DNA of 64,000 nt from Pseudomonas mendocina (GTDB taxonomy: Bacteria; Pseudomonadota; Gammaproteobacteria; Pseudomonadales; Pseudomonadaceae), in NCBI GenBank assembly GCA_037482215.1, contig CP148074.1:3410001-3474000 (forward strand), written 5' to 3'. This document shows positions 1 through 8,056 of this stretch, one piece after another. Numbering within the stretch: the stretch's first letter is position 1; each line of letters begins with the position of its first letter. The notes under the pieces are model-generated. The model saw nothing but the letters and a program-made list of their open reading frames with translations. It had not been told where the DNA came from and ran no database searches. The translations under genes and the position numbers were made by a program.

Positions 1-144
1 TCTCGCCAACTGCTTTTGAATGGCCTTCTTCTGCGTCTCGTCGATGTCGTCATGGCTGGCCTCCTTGCGGGGAAGCACGCCGAATGCTTCGTAGGCCAGC
101 TTGACCAGCTCACCCTGGGTGGCAAAGCAAGTATCTCTACTCAT
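1..144 (-). CDS. Partial hypothetical protein, island gene (C-terminus outside window)
   Basis: An ATG at 144 opens a frame that runs off the left edge without a stop, giving 48 residues that begin MSRDTCFATQGELVKLAYEA. The visible part is charged and helical near its cut end (DDIDETQKKAIQKQLAR). I do not recognise the family. It is the last visible member of the leftward gene string that starts near 5.6 kb, 46 bp after the preceding small gene, so it probably belongs to the same mobile element. Confidence 0.5.
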   Translation of the reverse strand, partial: MSRDTCFATQGELVKLAYEAFGVLPRKEASHDDIDETQKKAIQKQLAR

Positions 145-190
145 CTGAAATCCTTGCCCCCCCGGCCAGTGATGACCAGGGGGCGCGATC

Positions 191-346
191 CTAGCGCTGG
201 TTGGGGTTGAGTTGTTTACCGCGATTGCCATGAACGTGGGCATTGGTCGGATTGGTGCCCGACGTGCCGCGATTATTGTTCAGTGCATCCGAACGGTGGT
301 TGTGCTGCTGTCGCTGCTGGCTGGTGGCGTTGGGTTGCTTGGACAT
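191..346 (-). CDS. Small Asn/Gln-rich hypothetical protein of the island
   Basis: A 51-residue frame, MSKQPNATSQQRQQHNHRSD to the C-terminal LNPNQR, with a GGAGA ribosome site about eight bases before the ATG. It is almost entirely polar (Asn, Gln, His, Arg, Thr), has no hydrophobic core and is probably disordered. I recall similar short proteins ending in GNRGKQLNPNQ beside AlpA-type and inovirus-Gp2-like genes in Pseudomonas integrated elements, but cannot give a function. It lies between the nuclease-like gene and the partial gene at the window edge, all leftward. Confidence 0.5.
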   Translation of the reverse strand: MSKQPNATSQQRQQHNHRSDALNNNRGTSGTNPTNAHVHGNRGKQLNPNQR

Positions 347-479
347 GATGGTCTCCTGCTGGATGGTTAGGAAGTCGCATCCTAGCCACCCGACTTGACG
401 CGGTATCTAGGCTTTTTGGAGACGAACATTTGGGGGTTCTGCCGCATCCCAGAGATGCCAAGCCATTACCCGCTGAGCC

Positions 480-2630
480 CTAACAGATGCCGCGCCACAG
501 CTCATCCGACTCGACCACGGTGACAAATCGACCAGCACTAAACCCGTCAGGAAACAACGAGCTCCGACTCTCCTCGCCAAGCTGATCTATGGGCCTGAGG
601 AGCTGCTTCTCATCACGTAGGACAACTTCAAGCGCCTCACGCGATACAACCCTGAATCCATCGACTGACTGCCCATCGAGCTCAATGGAGGTATCGACGA
701 TCCACGCACGCATGTCCGCCCCAGGCTTGTGGCCGTGATAGCCCAACCTGGAGCGCAGCTCTTGATCAGCCTTCAGCGCACTAAGCACCGCCACCTGTTT
801 GCGCCGTAACTGCCAGGCAGCCTTGCGCAACGTGTTGGTGCGATGCAACCAGATCTCATGCCTGGTCGAGCGGACATAACCCGACTTGACCTCCAAGAGC
901 AGCACTACGCCATCCTGGTGGCAAATCAGATCCACTTCGCCGGCATCGTCCTCTTCAGTCGCCAGTGGCCGATAACCCACCTCAACAGTAAAACCACGCT
1001 GCCTGAGACTCTCGGCCAGTGCGAGTTCTACGCGCTGGGTTTCAGCCTGCATGTCGGCCCGACGGGCGTTTACCCGCCGAAGGTTATTGATGGCCGCCGT
1101 CAGGTTGTTCTGCTGCGCACCAACCCAAGGGAACTGAAAGCTATAGCGTCCGATTTTGTAGAAGGGCTGCTCATACAGCCTCGGCGCTGGCATCCCCGGC
1201 TGCAGTTTCAATTGCTGAGATAGCGCCTTGAAGTCGCTGGTCCAGAACGAGAGGATTGCCTTGGCCGCGCCGGCGCAGCCTTTCGGGTGTTCGTCACAGA
1301 CAGTCCAGCCAGTGATCCTGCGGATCTTTTCTGGCTCTTCGGACCAGGTCATCGGGAACCGGTTTTCACCGGAAAGCATGCCATTCATGGCTAGCAGCCC
1401 CAGTGCCTGAGCAAGCACACCGGATTCGCGCAAGTGACGCTGGAATGGCTGGATAAACTCTTTCTGAAAGAACACCGAGGTCAGCTCGCTCGCCAGCAGC
1501 AAGTGGTGAAGCTGGACCTGGGAGCCATCACTGAGCGAGAGCCGATCACCCAAGCCGTAGATTTGCTGCAGCTGCAGCTTGCTGCGAACCGCCTTGATAA
1601 AGGCCAGCTGGTTCAGCTCATGGTTCTCAGGTGAACCGATGATTATTTCAGCCATGCCGGAGAGAGCGAAGGCATGCACGGCGCGATTCATCCAATAGTG
1701 CCAAAGCAAATCACTCTTACGCCCGGTGCGTTGCCACCGCTCTGTCCCCGCCTCCGACTGATTGTAGATGACCGACTCGCCCGGTTTTAGCTGGTAACGG
1801 CATTCCGGATCGAAGCAGAACCAGTCGATGGAATCTTCGTAGTCGATCCGCTCTTGAGTGGCCCCAATTAGAAGGGCAAGAGATTCGAGATTTTGACGAC
1901 ATCTCACCCCGTCAGAATTGGTGGATCCGGGAAAGATAATCGGGGACAGGTGTCGTTTCAGCGATTGCCCAAGCCGTGACTCGCTAAGGCGGAAATCCTC
2001 TTCCGAGCAAGCGCGAAGCTTGTTCAAGATAATGCGGTTGTAGACCTTCCACTGCTGACCGGAAGGATCATCGGAACCGTCTTCGGTAAATGCCTGGTAG
2101 GCCAGCACACTTAGGTAGGAAAACAGCTCCAGCAGCGACAAGTGCTTTAGCTGTTTTTCGGCGTGAGCAATAAGCTCATCAAAGGGCTTGAGCTGATCCA
2201 GCAACCGATCACAGACACCGAAGAATACTTGCCAGTCCTCCCCTGTGAGCGCCACACGCAGCGCAAGCCAAAGGGGCGACTCGACACGCTCAAACAGCTT
2301 CGAGTAGCGAATCGCCCATCTGAGGGTTTCCGGGTTATGGCTGGCAAGGTGCAACAGCAGCTCGATGCTGACTGCATTATCGAAATGCAGCACCCGGCTG
2401 AGTGCCAGGCTAGCGAGCTCGGATTGAGCAACCGCATCCGCATCAAACCAAAACAATGCCGCTGCCAGGCCTTGCGCACGCTCAAGTGCTGACTGGTTCT
2501 TACCAGCCGGACGCTGGTCGAGGAAATGATGCAGGCTTTCATCAAGAGCACGGCCCTTGCTGATCTCTGACTGATTCCGTTCGTATACCGACTGGTAATG
2601 CCGTCGGCAGCGCTCTCCATTTTCCGTCAT
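480..2630 (-). CDS. 716-residue protein with C-terminal PD-(D/E)xK nuclease-like domain
   Basis: The first ~520 residues are mostly helical, with no motif I recognise apart from scattered Cys. The last ~190 look like a restriction-endonuclease fold: a helix with candidate acidic residues E534/E540, a strand, then D567 in GEVDLIC and E580-x-K582 in LLLEVKSGY, the spacing expected of a PD-(D/E)xK active site, followed by a basic helix (LRKAAWQLRRKQ). This resembles NERD/Mrr-type DNA-acting domains; the assignment is from motif shape only. It sits in a leftward island operon between the inovirus-Gp2 remnant and a small Asn-rich gene. Mobile elements often carry such large nuclease-ended proteins as anti-phage cargo, so defence is a reasonable inference but not shown. 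The frame is intact. Start chosen at the first ATG; the ribosome site is weak (GCGGG). Confidence 0.75.
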   Translation of the reverse strand: MTENGERCRRHYQSVYERNQSEISKGRALDESLHHFLDQRPAGKNQSALERAQGLAAALFWFDADAVAQSELASLALSRVLHFDNAVSIELLLHLASHNPETLRWAIRYSKLFERVESPLWLALRVALTGEDWQVFFGVCDRLLDQLKPFDELIAHAEKQLKHLSLLELFSYLSVLAYQAFTEDGSDDPSGQQWKVYNRIILNKLRACSEEDFRLSESRLGQSLKRHLSPIIFPGSTNSDGVRCRQNLESLALLIGATQERIDYEDSIDWFCFDPECRYQLKPGESVIYNQSEAGTERWQRTGRKSDLLWHYWMNRAVHAFALSGMAEIIIGSPENHELNQLAFIKAVRSKLQLQQIYGLGDRLSLSDGSQVQLHHLLLASELTSVFFQKEFIQPFQRHLRESGVLAQALGLLAMNGMLSGENRFPMTWSEEPEKIRRITGWTVCDEHPKGCAGAAKAILSFWTSDFKALSQQLKLQPGMPAPRLYEQPFYKIGRYSFQFPWVGAQQNNLTAAINNLRRVNARRADMQAETQRVELALAESLRQRGFTVEVGYRPLATEEDDAGEVDLICHQDGVVLLLEVKSGYVRSTRHEIWLHRTNTLRKAAWQLRRKQVAVLSALKADQELRSRLGYHGHKPGADMRAWIVDTSIELDGQSVDGFRVVSREALEVVLRDEKQLLRPIDQLGEESRSSLFPDGFSAGRFVTVVESDELWRGIC

Positions 2631-2658
2631 CCCGCAGCGCTCTCGTCAGCATTCTATT

Positions 2659-2691
2659 CCTGGCCGGAGCCTAAACCATCGGCCGGCCAGG
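2659..2691. other. Inverted repeat between the Gp2 remnant and the nuclease gene
   Basis: CCTGGCCGG (2659-2667) pairs with CCGGCCAGG (2683-2691) around a 15-base loop. No T-run follows on either strand, so it may be a weak terminator, an RNA-processing hairpin or an operator for the gene that starts at 2630. Confidence 0.45.
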
Positions 2692-2729
2692 ATTCCATGG
2701 GCATGACGCTATTGCGCAGTAGGTAGCCA

Positions 2730-3454
2730 CTACCCTCGGCTGGTTCCGAATCCCCGCTGACGATCCCCGTAGGACTTGGTCGCTTTCTTACACAGGTAGC
2801 TGGCCCGGTAGAACAGATCCGGTAGCTCATCAACAAGAACCTTGTGTTCTGACCATGCAACCTTCCGCATACGGGGATGCCGATCTATCCGATACGTTGG
2901 ATTTTCGGGGATATGTACCAGCCCATCGACTTCAGACATCAACAACCCCAGCGCACTGGCCCATGACTCTTCTATGCGGCTGATCATGTTGACCCTCTCT
3001 GAGCCCAGCAGCCCTAGGGTGTAATAGGCATCACGGTTAAGCAGGATCAGCAGGTGATAATGCTGGCGGCCTCCTGACCGATCTCTCTCGACCAGACGTA
3101 CCGTACTTTGCAACCACGCGAGTAGCCACGCTCAGCCACCCGCTCCTGGTGGTACTGGATCTTCTTCGTAAACGATTCGAAGAACCGGCTGATGACCTGA
3201 TTCGTATAGGCGAAGTCGGGTAGCTCGATACCTTGGGGTAGCCTGAGATCCACCCTGAACGCCAGCACCCTCGGATACTCAGCCAAAGCCAGGTCGATGG
3301 TGCGCTTGAGCTCAGACAGGTACTCCCGAATAAAGGGGCCTACTTCGCTATGAATGGGAAAGCCCTCGAAGGTATCCCCGTAGTGCAGGTGGAGGTTGGG
3401 ATTGTCAGGGTGACGGAGTGGAAAGCGCTGGGTGGTATTGGTATCGCTGAACAT
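2730..3454 (-). pseudogene. Inovirus Gp2-like gene, frameshifted
   Basis: Two overlapping frames give the two halves of one protein. The first (3454 down to 3047) reads MFSDTNTTQRFPL... through FESFTKKIQYHQERVAERG to KVRYVWSREIGQE and then stops out of register. The second continues from about 3075 with GGRQHYHLLILLNRDAYY and ends YLCKKATKSYGDRQRGFGTSRG. The joined product, about 240 residues, has the plan of the inovirus Gp2/YagK-YfjJ family, including an HYH motif reminiscent of HUH replication proteins. The phase change near 3061-3075 fits loss of one base. It could be a real inactivating mutation, an assembly error or, less likely, programmed frameshifting. Such genes often sit next to alpA in integrated elements, as here. 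Confidence 0.7.
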
Positions 3455-3563
3455 GGTTATGACCTCTCATGGTTGAGTTACATAAGCCATGCCTGCGGAG
3501 TTTTAATTTACTGGATACCTTTCCCTGCCTGATCACCCTCGACTGGATGCTCGGTGACGAAGC

Positions 3564-3695
3564 TCATCCGCGATGAATGGGTAGCTGGTCTCCCGTGGTG
3601 AACTGATCGTGTTGCTTGGTGGTTGGTAGATCCCCGGATAATTGCCCCTTCAGATAGTGCTTCAGTGCCAGATGATTAAGCCCCTCCAGGTACAT
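3564..3695 (-). CDS. Possible 43-residue small protein
   Basis: ATG at 3695, TGA at 3564-3566. The product begins MYLEGLNHLALKHYLKGQLS and ends LPIHRG; it is short, polar and soluble-looking, with ordinary amino-acid composition for this genome. There is no good ribosome site, and the frame stays open for some codons upstream without a start. It may be a decayed fragment. It precedes the Gp2-like gene in the same direction. Confidence 0.2.
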   Translation of the reverse strand: MYLEGLNHLALKHYLKGQLSGDLPTTKQHDQFTTGDQLPIHRG

Positions 3696-3997
3696 GGGAT
3701 CTGGTCGGTGATGCTTGCTACTGCACGGTTAGTGAGGCAAGAACCCTTCGGGTAGGAATAGCTAGTAAAAGCATACTACCCACACCGCAACTGACAGCTC
3801 CGGCTGGCTCGGAAAAATCCACCCTGTGCACCCAGCCGCAACGGCATTTTTTGCTGAAGACGTATTCCGGACATAAACCAGACCAAAAGCCCATGGAGAC
3901 CGATGCCTAGCCAGAGTCTGCCGGATCGATGGGGAGCAACATCGCTCCGGCTTTCTGAAGATCGCCGAGCAGCCAGAATCAGGCAGCCGGCATAAGC

Positions 3998-4025
3998 GCC
4001 ATGACCAGCTCCGACTGGTCATGGC
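3998..4025 (-). terminator. Hairpin downstream of the AlpA-type gene
   Basis: Arms of 11 bp, GCCATGACCAG (3998-4008) and CTGGTCATGGC (4015-4025), with a 6-base loop, 15 bp after the AlpA-type stop. There is no T-run, so it is either a factor-dependent terminator, an RNA-stabilising hairpin or a protein-binding palindrome. Confidence 0.4.
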
Positions 4026-4039
4026 ACAGGTGGTCAGTT

Positions 4040-4270
4040 CTAGCTGGCCATGCTCAGGTGGCCGGTGGAACGTACTGCAGTACCCTCGGCCAGGTCACGC
4101 TCCTCAATCCTGGCCAGGATCCAGTCGTGCACCTCGCTATCGACCCAGCCGACGCAGCGGTCGCCCAGCGATACCGGTTTCGGGAAGGTGCCTTCCGAGA
4201 TGTACTTGTACAGGGTCGACCTAGACAGGCCAGTAGCAGTGATCACGTCTTGTAAGCGGAAAATTCGCAT
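4040..4270 (-). CDS. AlpA-family excisionase-like DNA-binding regulator
   Basis: 76 residues, MRIFRLQDVITATGLSRSTL..., with a MerR-type winged helix: helix-turn-helix in DVITATGLSRSTLYKYI, then the wing EGTFPKPVSLGDRCVGW and a closing helix VHDWILARIEERD. This is the layout of AlpA/HTH_17 proteins, which regulate excision or replication genes of P4-like and integrative elements. The start at 4270 is chosen over one 18 codons upstream because AGAGGAGC stands about nine bases before it and the family begins at this residue. It follows the 432-residue gene in the same direction with a 54-bp gap and is probably cotranscribed. Confidence 0.85.
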   Translation of the reverse strand: MRIFRLQDVITATGLSRSTLYKYISEGTFPKPVSLGDRCVGWVDSEVHDWILARIEERDLAEGTAVRSTGHLSMAS

Positions 4271-4324
4271 CAGCAGGGCTCCTCTGTATGTCCCAGAGGA
4301 TCTGCAAGGGCAGTAAAAAAACAC

Positions 4325-5623
4325 TTACCCCTTGGGCCGGGCCTGAAGACCAAACCTGTGGCGGTCATCTATCTCCAGATCAGCCTCCTGCTCGTAAAGT
4401 TCGCATACATTCCACGGCTCATATTTCACAACCACGCAACCATATCGAGGCACGGGGCTAGGCTTAACCAAGACTGCCGTAATTCTGGGGCATAGCGTTG
4501 GTATAAGCTGGATTCGCACTCCACCATTTTTCCAATCGGGCATACCCATGAGCACTGCCTGAATCCTTCTGGCGCGCTCAAACGCCAGAAAAGAAAAGTG
4601 CTCGATGACACGCAACCAATGCCCCTCATCAATGCTCAGGTCACCGCTAACTCTGCCACGCGGCCTTTGGAAATCATTGCCGATCAAAGCCTCAAGCTCT
4701 GCCGCTAAATCCGCACCCAGCAAACGACCGGGCGCCTTCCAGGGTCTGGATAAAAGAAAGGATGCGTATCCGTCCAGTCGATGCCAGAACACATCAAAGT
4801 CCGCATCACTTAACCGCTGAAAGTAGTCCCTCAAAACCGGCTCAACACCTCCAGCCACCCGGATCACAACCTCCCGTGGCGCCTCAGTTTCTTCGTCGAT
4901 AACGACAACACCGCCCCTATCAACACCCGTCCCGAGCAGTGGATGGGATAGGTCGAGAACGTAGGACGATCTGACCCTCACCCCCGTAAACAGACTCCTA
5001 GAAAGTCCCGGCGCATAGCTGCGGATTACCCCCATATCCATCAGGCGCGTCACCTGAGCCTTCAACCGGAACTCAGTCATTCCTGTCAGTTGTCGCAGAT
5101 CAGCCATCCCAAGCTCGTCCACAACACCAAACTCATTTGCATGACTTACCAGCACGGCAAGTAACCACCGGTTAGCGAGGCTCAGTTGGTCGCTTTTCAT
5201 TCTGACCGGAGGCTGCTTATAGCCGATCCTCTTCTCCGCCTCCTCATCGCAACCCTCGCGGGAGCGCAAGTCAGTGATCGGCATCAGAAGATGATCGATG
5301 ACCTGCAGACAGTCCGAAGGGCAACTTACTGCAGAAGACTTCAAGCGTTCGCGGATCTCGGGCGAGATTTCATAGCTACGCGACGGCCGCCCCCGCCCGC
5401 AGCTCACCTTCTTTACGACTAGGTATGAGTCAGCCGATGCCAACCTGGAGACGGCTCGCATCACAACGCGTGGAGGCATACCCACAGAGTCTGAAAGCTC
5501 TCGCACCGTCAGCGACACAGCCTCACCGTCCTGAAAGCGCATCGAAAATGACGCGAGAAACAGCCTTTCCTCAGGACCAATTGTGCTTGTTTTGTGCCGC
5601 AGCAGCGCCATGTGCATAAGCAT
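4325..5623 (-). CDS. Two-winged-helix protein, probable island regulator or replication protein
   Basis: 432 residues. Two separate winged-helix segments are visible: about residues 15-90 (SLTVRELSDSVGMPPRVVMR, then wing VVKKVSCGRGRPSRSYEI) and about 150-235 (ANRWLLAVLVSHANEFGVVD, then MADLRQLTGMTEFRLKAQVT). The rest, after about 270, is helical (LRDYFQRLSDADFDVFWHRL) with no motif I know. Paired winged helices occur in replication initiators and in transcription factors; I cannot decide. It is first in the leftward string and diverges from the gene at 5777 over an AT-rich 153-bp region that holds palindromes and a repeated heptamer, which suits an autoregulated control gene. Several Met codons lie at the start (MLMHM); the first is taken. 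Confidence 0.7.
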   Translation of the reverse strand: MLMHMALLRHKTSTIGPEERLFLASFSMRFQDGEAVSLTVRELSDSVGMPPRVVMRAVSRLASADSYLVVKKVSCGRGRPSRSYEISPEIRERLKSSAVSCPSDCLQVIDHLLMPITDLRSREGCDEEAEKRIGYKQPPVRMKSDQLSLANRWLLAVLVSHANEFGVVDELGMADLRQLTGMTEFRLKAQVTRLMDMGVIRSYAPGLSRSLFTGVRVRSSYVLDLSHPLLGTGVDRGGVVVIDEETEAPREVVIRVAGGVEPVLRDYFQRLSDADFDVFWHRLDGYASFLLSRPWKAPGRLLGADLAAELEALIGNDFQRPRGRVSGDLSIDEGHWLRVIEHFSFLAFERARRIQAVLMGMPDWKNGGVRIQLIPTLCPRITAVLVKPSPVPRYGCVVVKYEPWNVCELYEQEADLEIDDRHRFGLQARPKG

Positions 5624-5776
5624 GAAAACCTGTTTTTATTTCGTAAAACTATTCTACCATAAGCATTAGCATGACTTAATATCGTTTTTATAAACGCATT
5701 AGATAACGTTATCAGTTACTATCGGTAGAGTTGCAGTGCAGCCAGGGTGCTGCGAGCTCGGTTTGGGAGATGCGCG
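5624..5776. promoter_or_regulatory. AT-rich divergent control region with palindrome and repeats
   Basis: Between the divergent starts at 5623 and 5777. It contains a perfect 12-bp palindrome GATAACGTTATC (5702-5713), a CGTTT-TTAT-AAACG inverted repeat (5683-5696), and the heptamer GCATTAG twice (5663-5669 and 5696-5702), 33 bp apart or about three helical turns. It is much more AT-rich than its surroundings. Likely the operator/promoter region for both genes; an origin role is possible but unsupported. Confidence 0.55.
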
Positions 5777-6508
5777 ATGGGACGTCCAAGAAAGCCCGGC
5801 CTTGAATGGCTAGACCCAGAAAATGCCAAGCAGCACCTTTGGGCGCGAGACTACTTGCGGGTTAAGGGCTTCGAGGGTCTTGACGCCGACCAAAGCATTT
5901 CCTGGAAGGATCTGCTCCGCCTTGGCCAAACACTCGAAAAAGAAAAAAGGGCACGCGAGCTGTTACGCGACATGAAGGACGCATGGCGTCAGGAGAAGAG
6001 CAGGAGCAAGAAGAAGGAAGAGGGCTACCGGCCCTGCCTGTTTACCCTCAAAGGCGCCACCAGAGACGACCTGCAACGAATGGCCAATGAGCAGGGAACA
6101 GACGCCACAGCCCTACTAGAAAAGCTGATTGAAAAAGCCTACAAAACCCATCTTAAGAAGCAGCAGAGAGCACAGCAGCCGAAGCAGCCGAAGCAAACCA
6201 TCTACGGGGATCGTCAGGACATTAACCAGTTGAGAGACTCCCCGGACGAGGCGAAAGCTCCTACGGAAGAGCACGAAGAGCCAGCCGCCCAGAGCCAAGA
6301 GAACCGCTCGGCGATCCAGACGCTTGAAACCCCTCACGAACAGCGTACGTTCAAGAAAGTGACGGAAAACATTCGGTTTCAGAGGAAGAGAGTCAGCCTT
6401 AGCATGCCCCAAAAACCGCAAGGACAAGAGCAGCCGACTGATGCATCTGAAACACCAAAGCCCCTGACTGAAATTGAAGACAACTCCGACAAGGAAGACA
6501 GAGAATAG
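5777..6508 (+). CDS. Basic hypothetical island protein with AT-hook-like N-terminus
   Basis: 243 residues from the ATG at 5777, preceded by GGGAGA six bases upstream; an upstream ATG at 5747 lacks a ribosome site. The protein starts MGRPRKPGLEWLDPENAKQH, and GRPRKP resembles an AT-hook core. A charged middle (RSRSKKKEEGYRP) leads to LFTLKGATRDDLQRMANEQG and a helix LLEKLIEKAYK, a pattern like the tail of ribbon-helix-helix proteins. The last ~100 residues are Gln/Glu/Lys/Pro-rich and look disordered. I recognise no family. Divergent from the winged-helix gene; probably DNA-binding and part of the same element. Confidence 0.65.
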   Translation: MGRPRKPGLEWLDPENAKQHLWARDYLRVKGFEGLDADQSISWKDLLRLGQTLEKEKRARELLRDMKDAWRQEKSRSKKKEEGYRPCLFTLKGATRDDLQRMANEQGTDATALLEKLIEKAYKTHLKKQQRAQQPKQPKQTIYGDRQDINQLRDSPDEAKAPTEEHEEPAAQSQENRSAIQTLETPHEQRTFKKVTENIRFQRKRVSLSMPQKPQGQEQPTDASETPKPLTEIEDNSDKEDRE

Positions 6509-6543
6509 ATCCGACCTCTTCCCCGAGCGAAGAATCAAAAAAA

Positions 6544-6567
6544 CGAAACCGGGTACGAAACCGGGTA
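6544..6567. repeat. Tandem 12-bp direct repeat at island edge
   Basis: CGAAACCGGGTA occurs twice in tandem (6544-6555, 6556-6567), just after the last island gene and before a chromosomal-looking terminator. It may be an attachment-site or integrase-arm remnant; no integrase is visible, so this is only a positional inference. Confidence 0.4.
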
Positions 6568-6645
6568 TGTAAATTCGCGAATTCAGCCAAGAAGCCTTAA
6601 CTACAGACCTCCCAGACCAGACTTAGCCGTTAACGTCTAATAACG

Positions 6646-6680
6646 AAAACGGCCTGCACAATTATGTCCAGGCCGTTTTT
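6646..6680 (+). terminator. Bidirectional rho-independent terminator
   Basis: AAAACGGCCTG pairs with CAGGCCGTTTTT: an 8-bp stem ACGGCCTG/CAGGCCGT with a 12-base loop, A-run before and T-run after, so it can work on both strands. It ends the rightward gene at 6508 and lies about 150 bp past the leftward exporter. The remaining bases from 6509 to 6826 hold only this hairpin and the tandem 12-mer. Confidence 0.8.
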
Positions 6681-6826
6681 GTTTACCCTCTGGGCATAGC
6701 AACTTACTTACTGCCCTACCCTCGCCACCTGCAAGCCCTCCGTAAACTCCCCACATTCTCGACAGCCCCCGACACTTAGAACAACTGCCCTCTACATAAA
6801 GCAGAGCACATTTCTCCCGTCATACC

Positions 6827-8056
6827 TCACCGGAAGCCGCCTGCCCGTTGTGTTGACCGGGCCAACACTCGGTTGGCAAACAAACCACCGTGAGCGAAGC
6901 AAAAGATCACCAGCGCCAGCGGAAACTGGCTGCCGTCGTGAAGCACACTCACGAGCACTCCCGCCAACATCCCCATCCCAAAAGTCAGACTCACGTGCAG
7001 CGCAGAGGCGAGCCCTGCCCGATGGCCCTGCTTAGCCATCGACATGGCCATGGCATTAGGGCTGACCAGGCCCACACTGGAAACCAAAATGAAGAAGGCC
7101 GGCAGGATCAGCCAAAGCCCCTGCACTCCAAGGATGTGATTGAGCATTAACAACAGCCCTGCGAGCAAGGGCAGCCACAGCATATGACCCAGCAAGGTTG
7201 CTGCACTGAAACGATTGAGCAACACGCGGTTCACTTGGCTGGCCAATACCATGCCAACCGCATTGATGCCAAAGAACAGTCCAAAGTGTTCAGGAGCAAT
7301 GCTGTGCAGTTCGATCAGCACAAACGGAGAGCCGACAATGTAGGCAAACATTGCCCCGGTGGTGAACGCCTGACACAAGGCAAAGCCCATGAACTCGCGA
7401 TTGCGCAGCAACTCCCCATAGTTCTTTAACACCGGAAGTAATGCCAGCCGCTCGCTACGCTGGGCCAGGGTTTCCCGCAAGCCGAACACCAGTCCTAGCA
7501 AACAAAGAGTTCCGAAGCCGGACAACACAACAAAGATGGCCTGCCAGTTCCAAAGACCAAGCACCATGCCCCCGATCAGAGGTGCCAGAATCGGTGCGGC
7601 GCCCATTATCAGGGTAATCATGGACATGACCTTGGCAGTCTGTTGCGGCGCACAGCAGTCTCGAACGATTGCCACCGCCAGCACCGCCCCCGCACAGCCC
7701 CCCACACCCTGCAGGAAACGCCAGCACAGCAATCCCTCCAGAGAGTCCACGCTGGCAATAGCCAAGGAGGCCAACGTGTAAAGGCTTAGCCCGAATAACA
7801 ATGGAGGTTTACGGCCATATCGGTCGCTGATGGGGCCGTAGCACAGCATCCCCAGCAACATGCCCACAAAGTAGGCTGAAAAACTCAACTCAACTTGCCC
7901 AGGCAACAGGGACATATCCTGCTGGATAGCGGGGAAAGCAGGCAGGTACATATCAGTGGAGAATGGCGCAATCGAGGTGAGCGACGCCAGGAGTAAAAGC
8001 AGAGGCAGCTGTATAGCCTTAGTGGTAGAGCGGGATGTCTGGGTACTGCTCGACAT
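6827..8056 (-). CDS. Bcr/CflA-type multidrug efflux MFS transporter
   Basis: 409 residues, inner-membrane drug:proton antiporter with 12 predicted membrane segments. The opening LTSIAPFSTDMYLPAFPAIQ is the signature of the Bcr/CflA/EmrD branch (DHA1), and the loop 2-3 motif GPISDRYGRKPPLLFGL is complete. The RFLQGVGGCAGAVLAVAIVRD segment carries the conserved Arg of helix 4. Length is normal. Substrates in this branch include bicyclomycin, sulfonamides and chloramphenicol; the actual one cannot be read from sequence. It stands alone, between island DNA and the sulfur cluster. Confidence 0.88.
   Translation of the reverse strand: MSSSTQTSRSTTKAIQLPLLLLLASLTSIAPFSTDMYLPAFPAIQQDMSLLPGQVELSFSAYFVGMLLGMLCYGPISDRYGRKPPLLFGLSLYTLASLAIASVDSLEGLLCWRFLQGVGGCAGAVLAVAIVRDCCAPQQTAKVMSMITLIMGAAPILAPLIGGMVLGLWNWQAIFVVLSGFGTLCLLGLVFGLRETLAQRSERLALLPVLKNYGELLRNREFMGFALCQAFTTGAMFAYIVGSPFVLIELHSIAPEHFGLFFGINAVGMVLASQVNRVLLNRFSAATLLGHMLWLPLLAGLLLMLNHILGVQGLWLILPAFFILVSSVGLVSPNAMAMSMAKQGHRAGLASALHVSLTFGMGMLAGVLVSVLHDGSQFPLALVIFCFAHGGLFANRVLARSTQRAGGFR

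Larger units (their letters stand above)
3455..4039. other. Non-coding or decayed stretch between alpA and the Gp2 remnant
   Basis: 585 bases with no convincing gene. Two leftward frames exist: 4022-3762 (86 codons, rich in Cys and Trp, unlike a folded protein) and 3695-3564 (43 codons starting MYLEGLNHLALKHYLKGQ, better composition but no clear ribosome site). Either may be a relic. The only obvious structure is the hairpin at 3998-4025. Confidence 0.4.

Noticed and set aside
3762..4022. 86-codon leftward frame after the AlpA-type gene
   Set aside because: Cys/Trp-rich with unusual composition, begins within the 3998-4025 hairpin and has no ribosome site.
1..6680. Search for integrase, relaxase or transposase in the island
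   Set aside because: None of the frames carries tyrosine-recombinase, relaxase or transposase motifs; the mobile-element label rests on AlpA and Gp2-like genes only.
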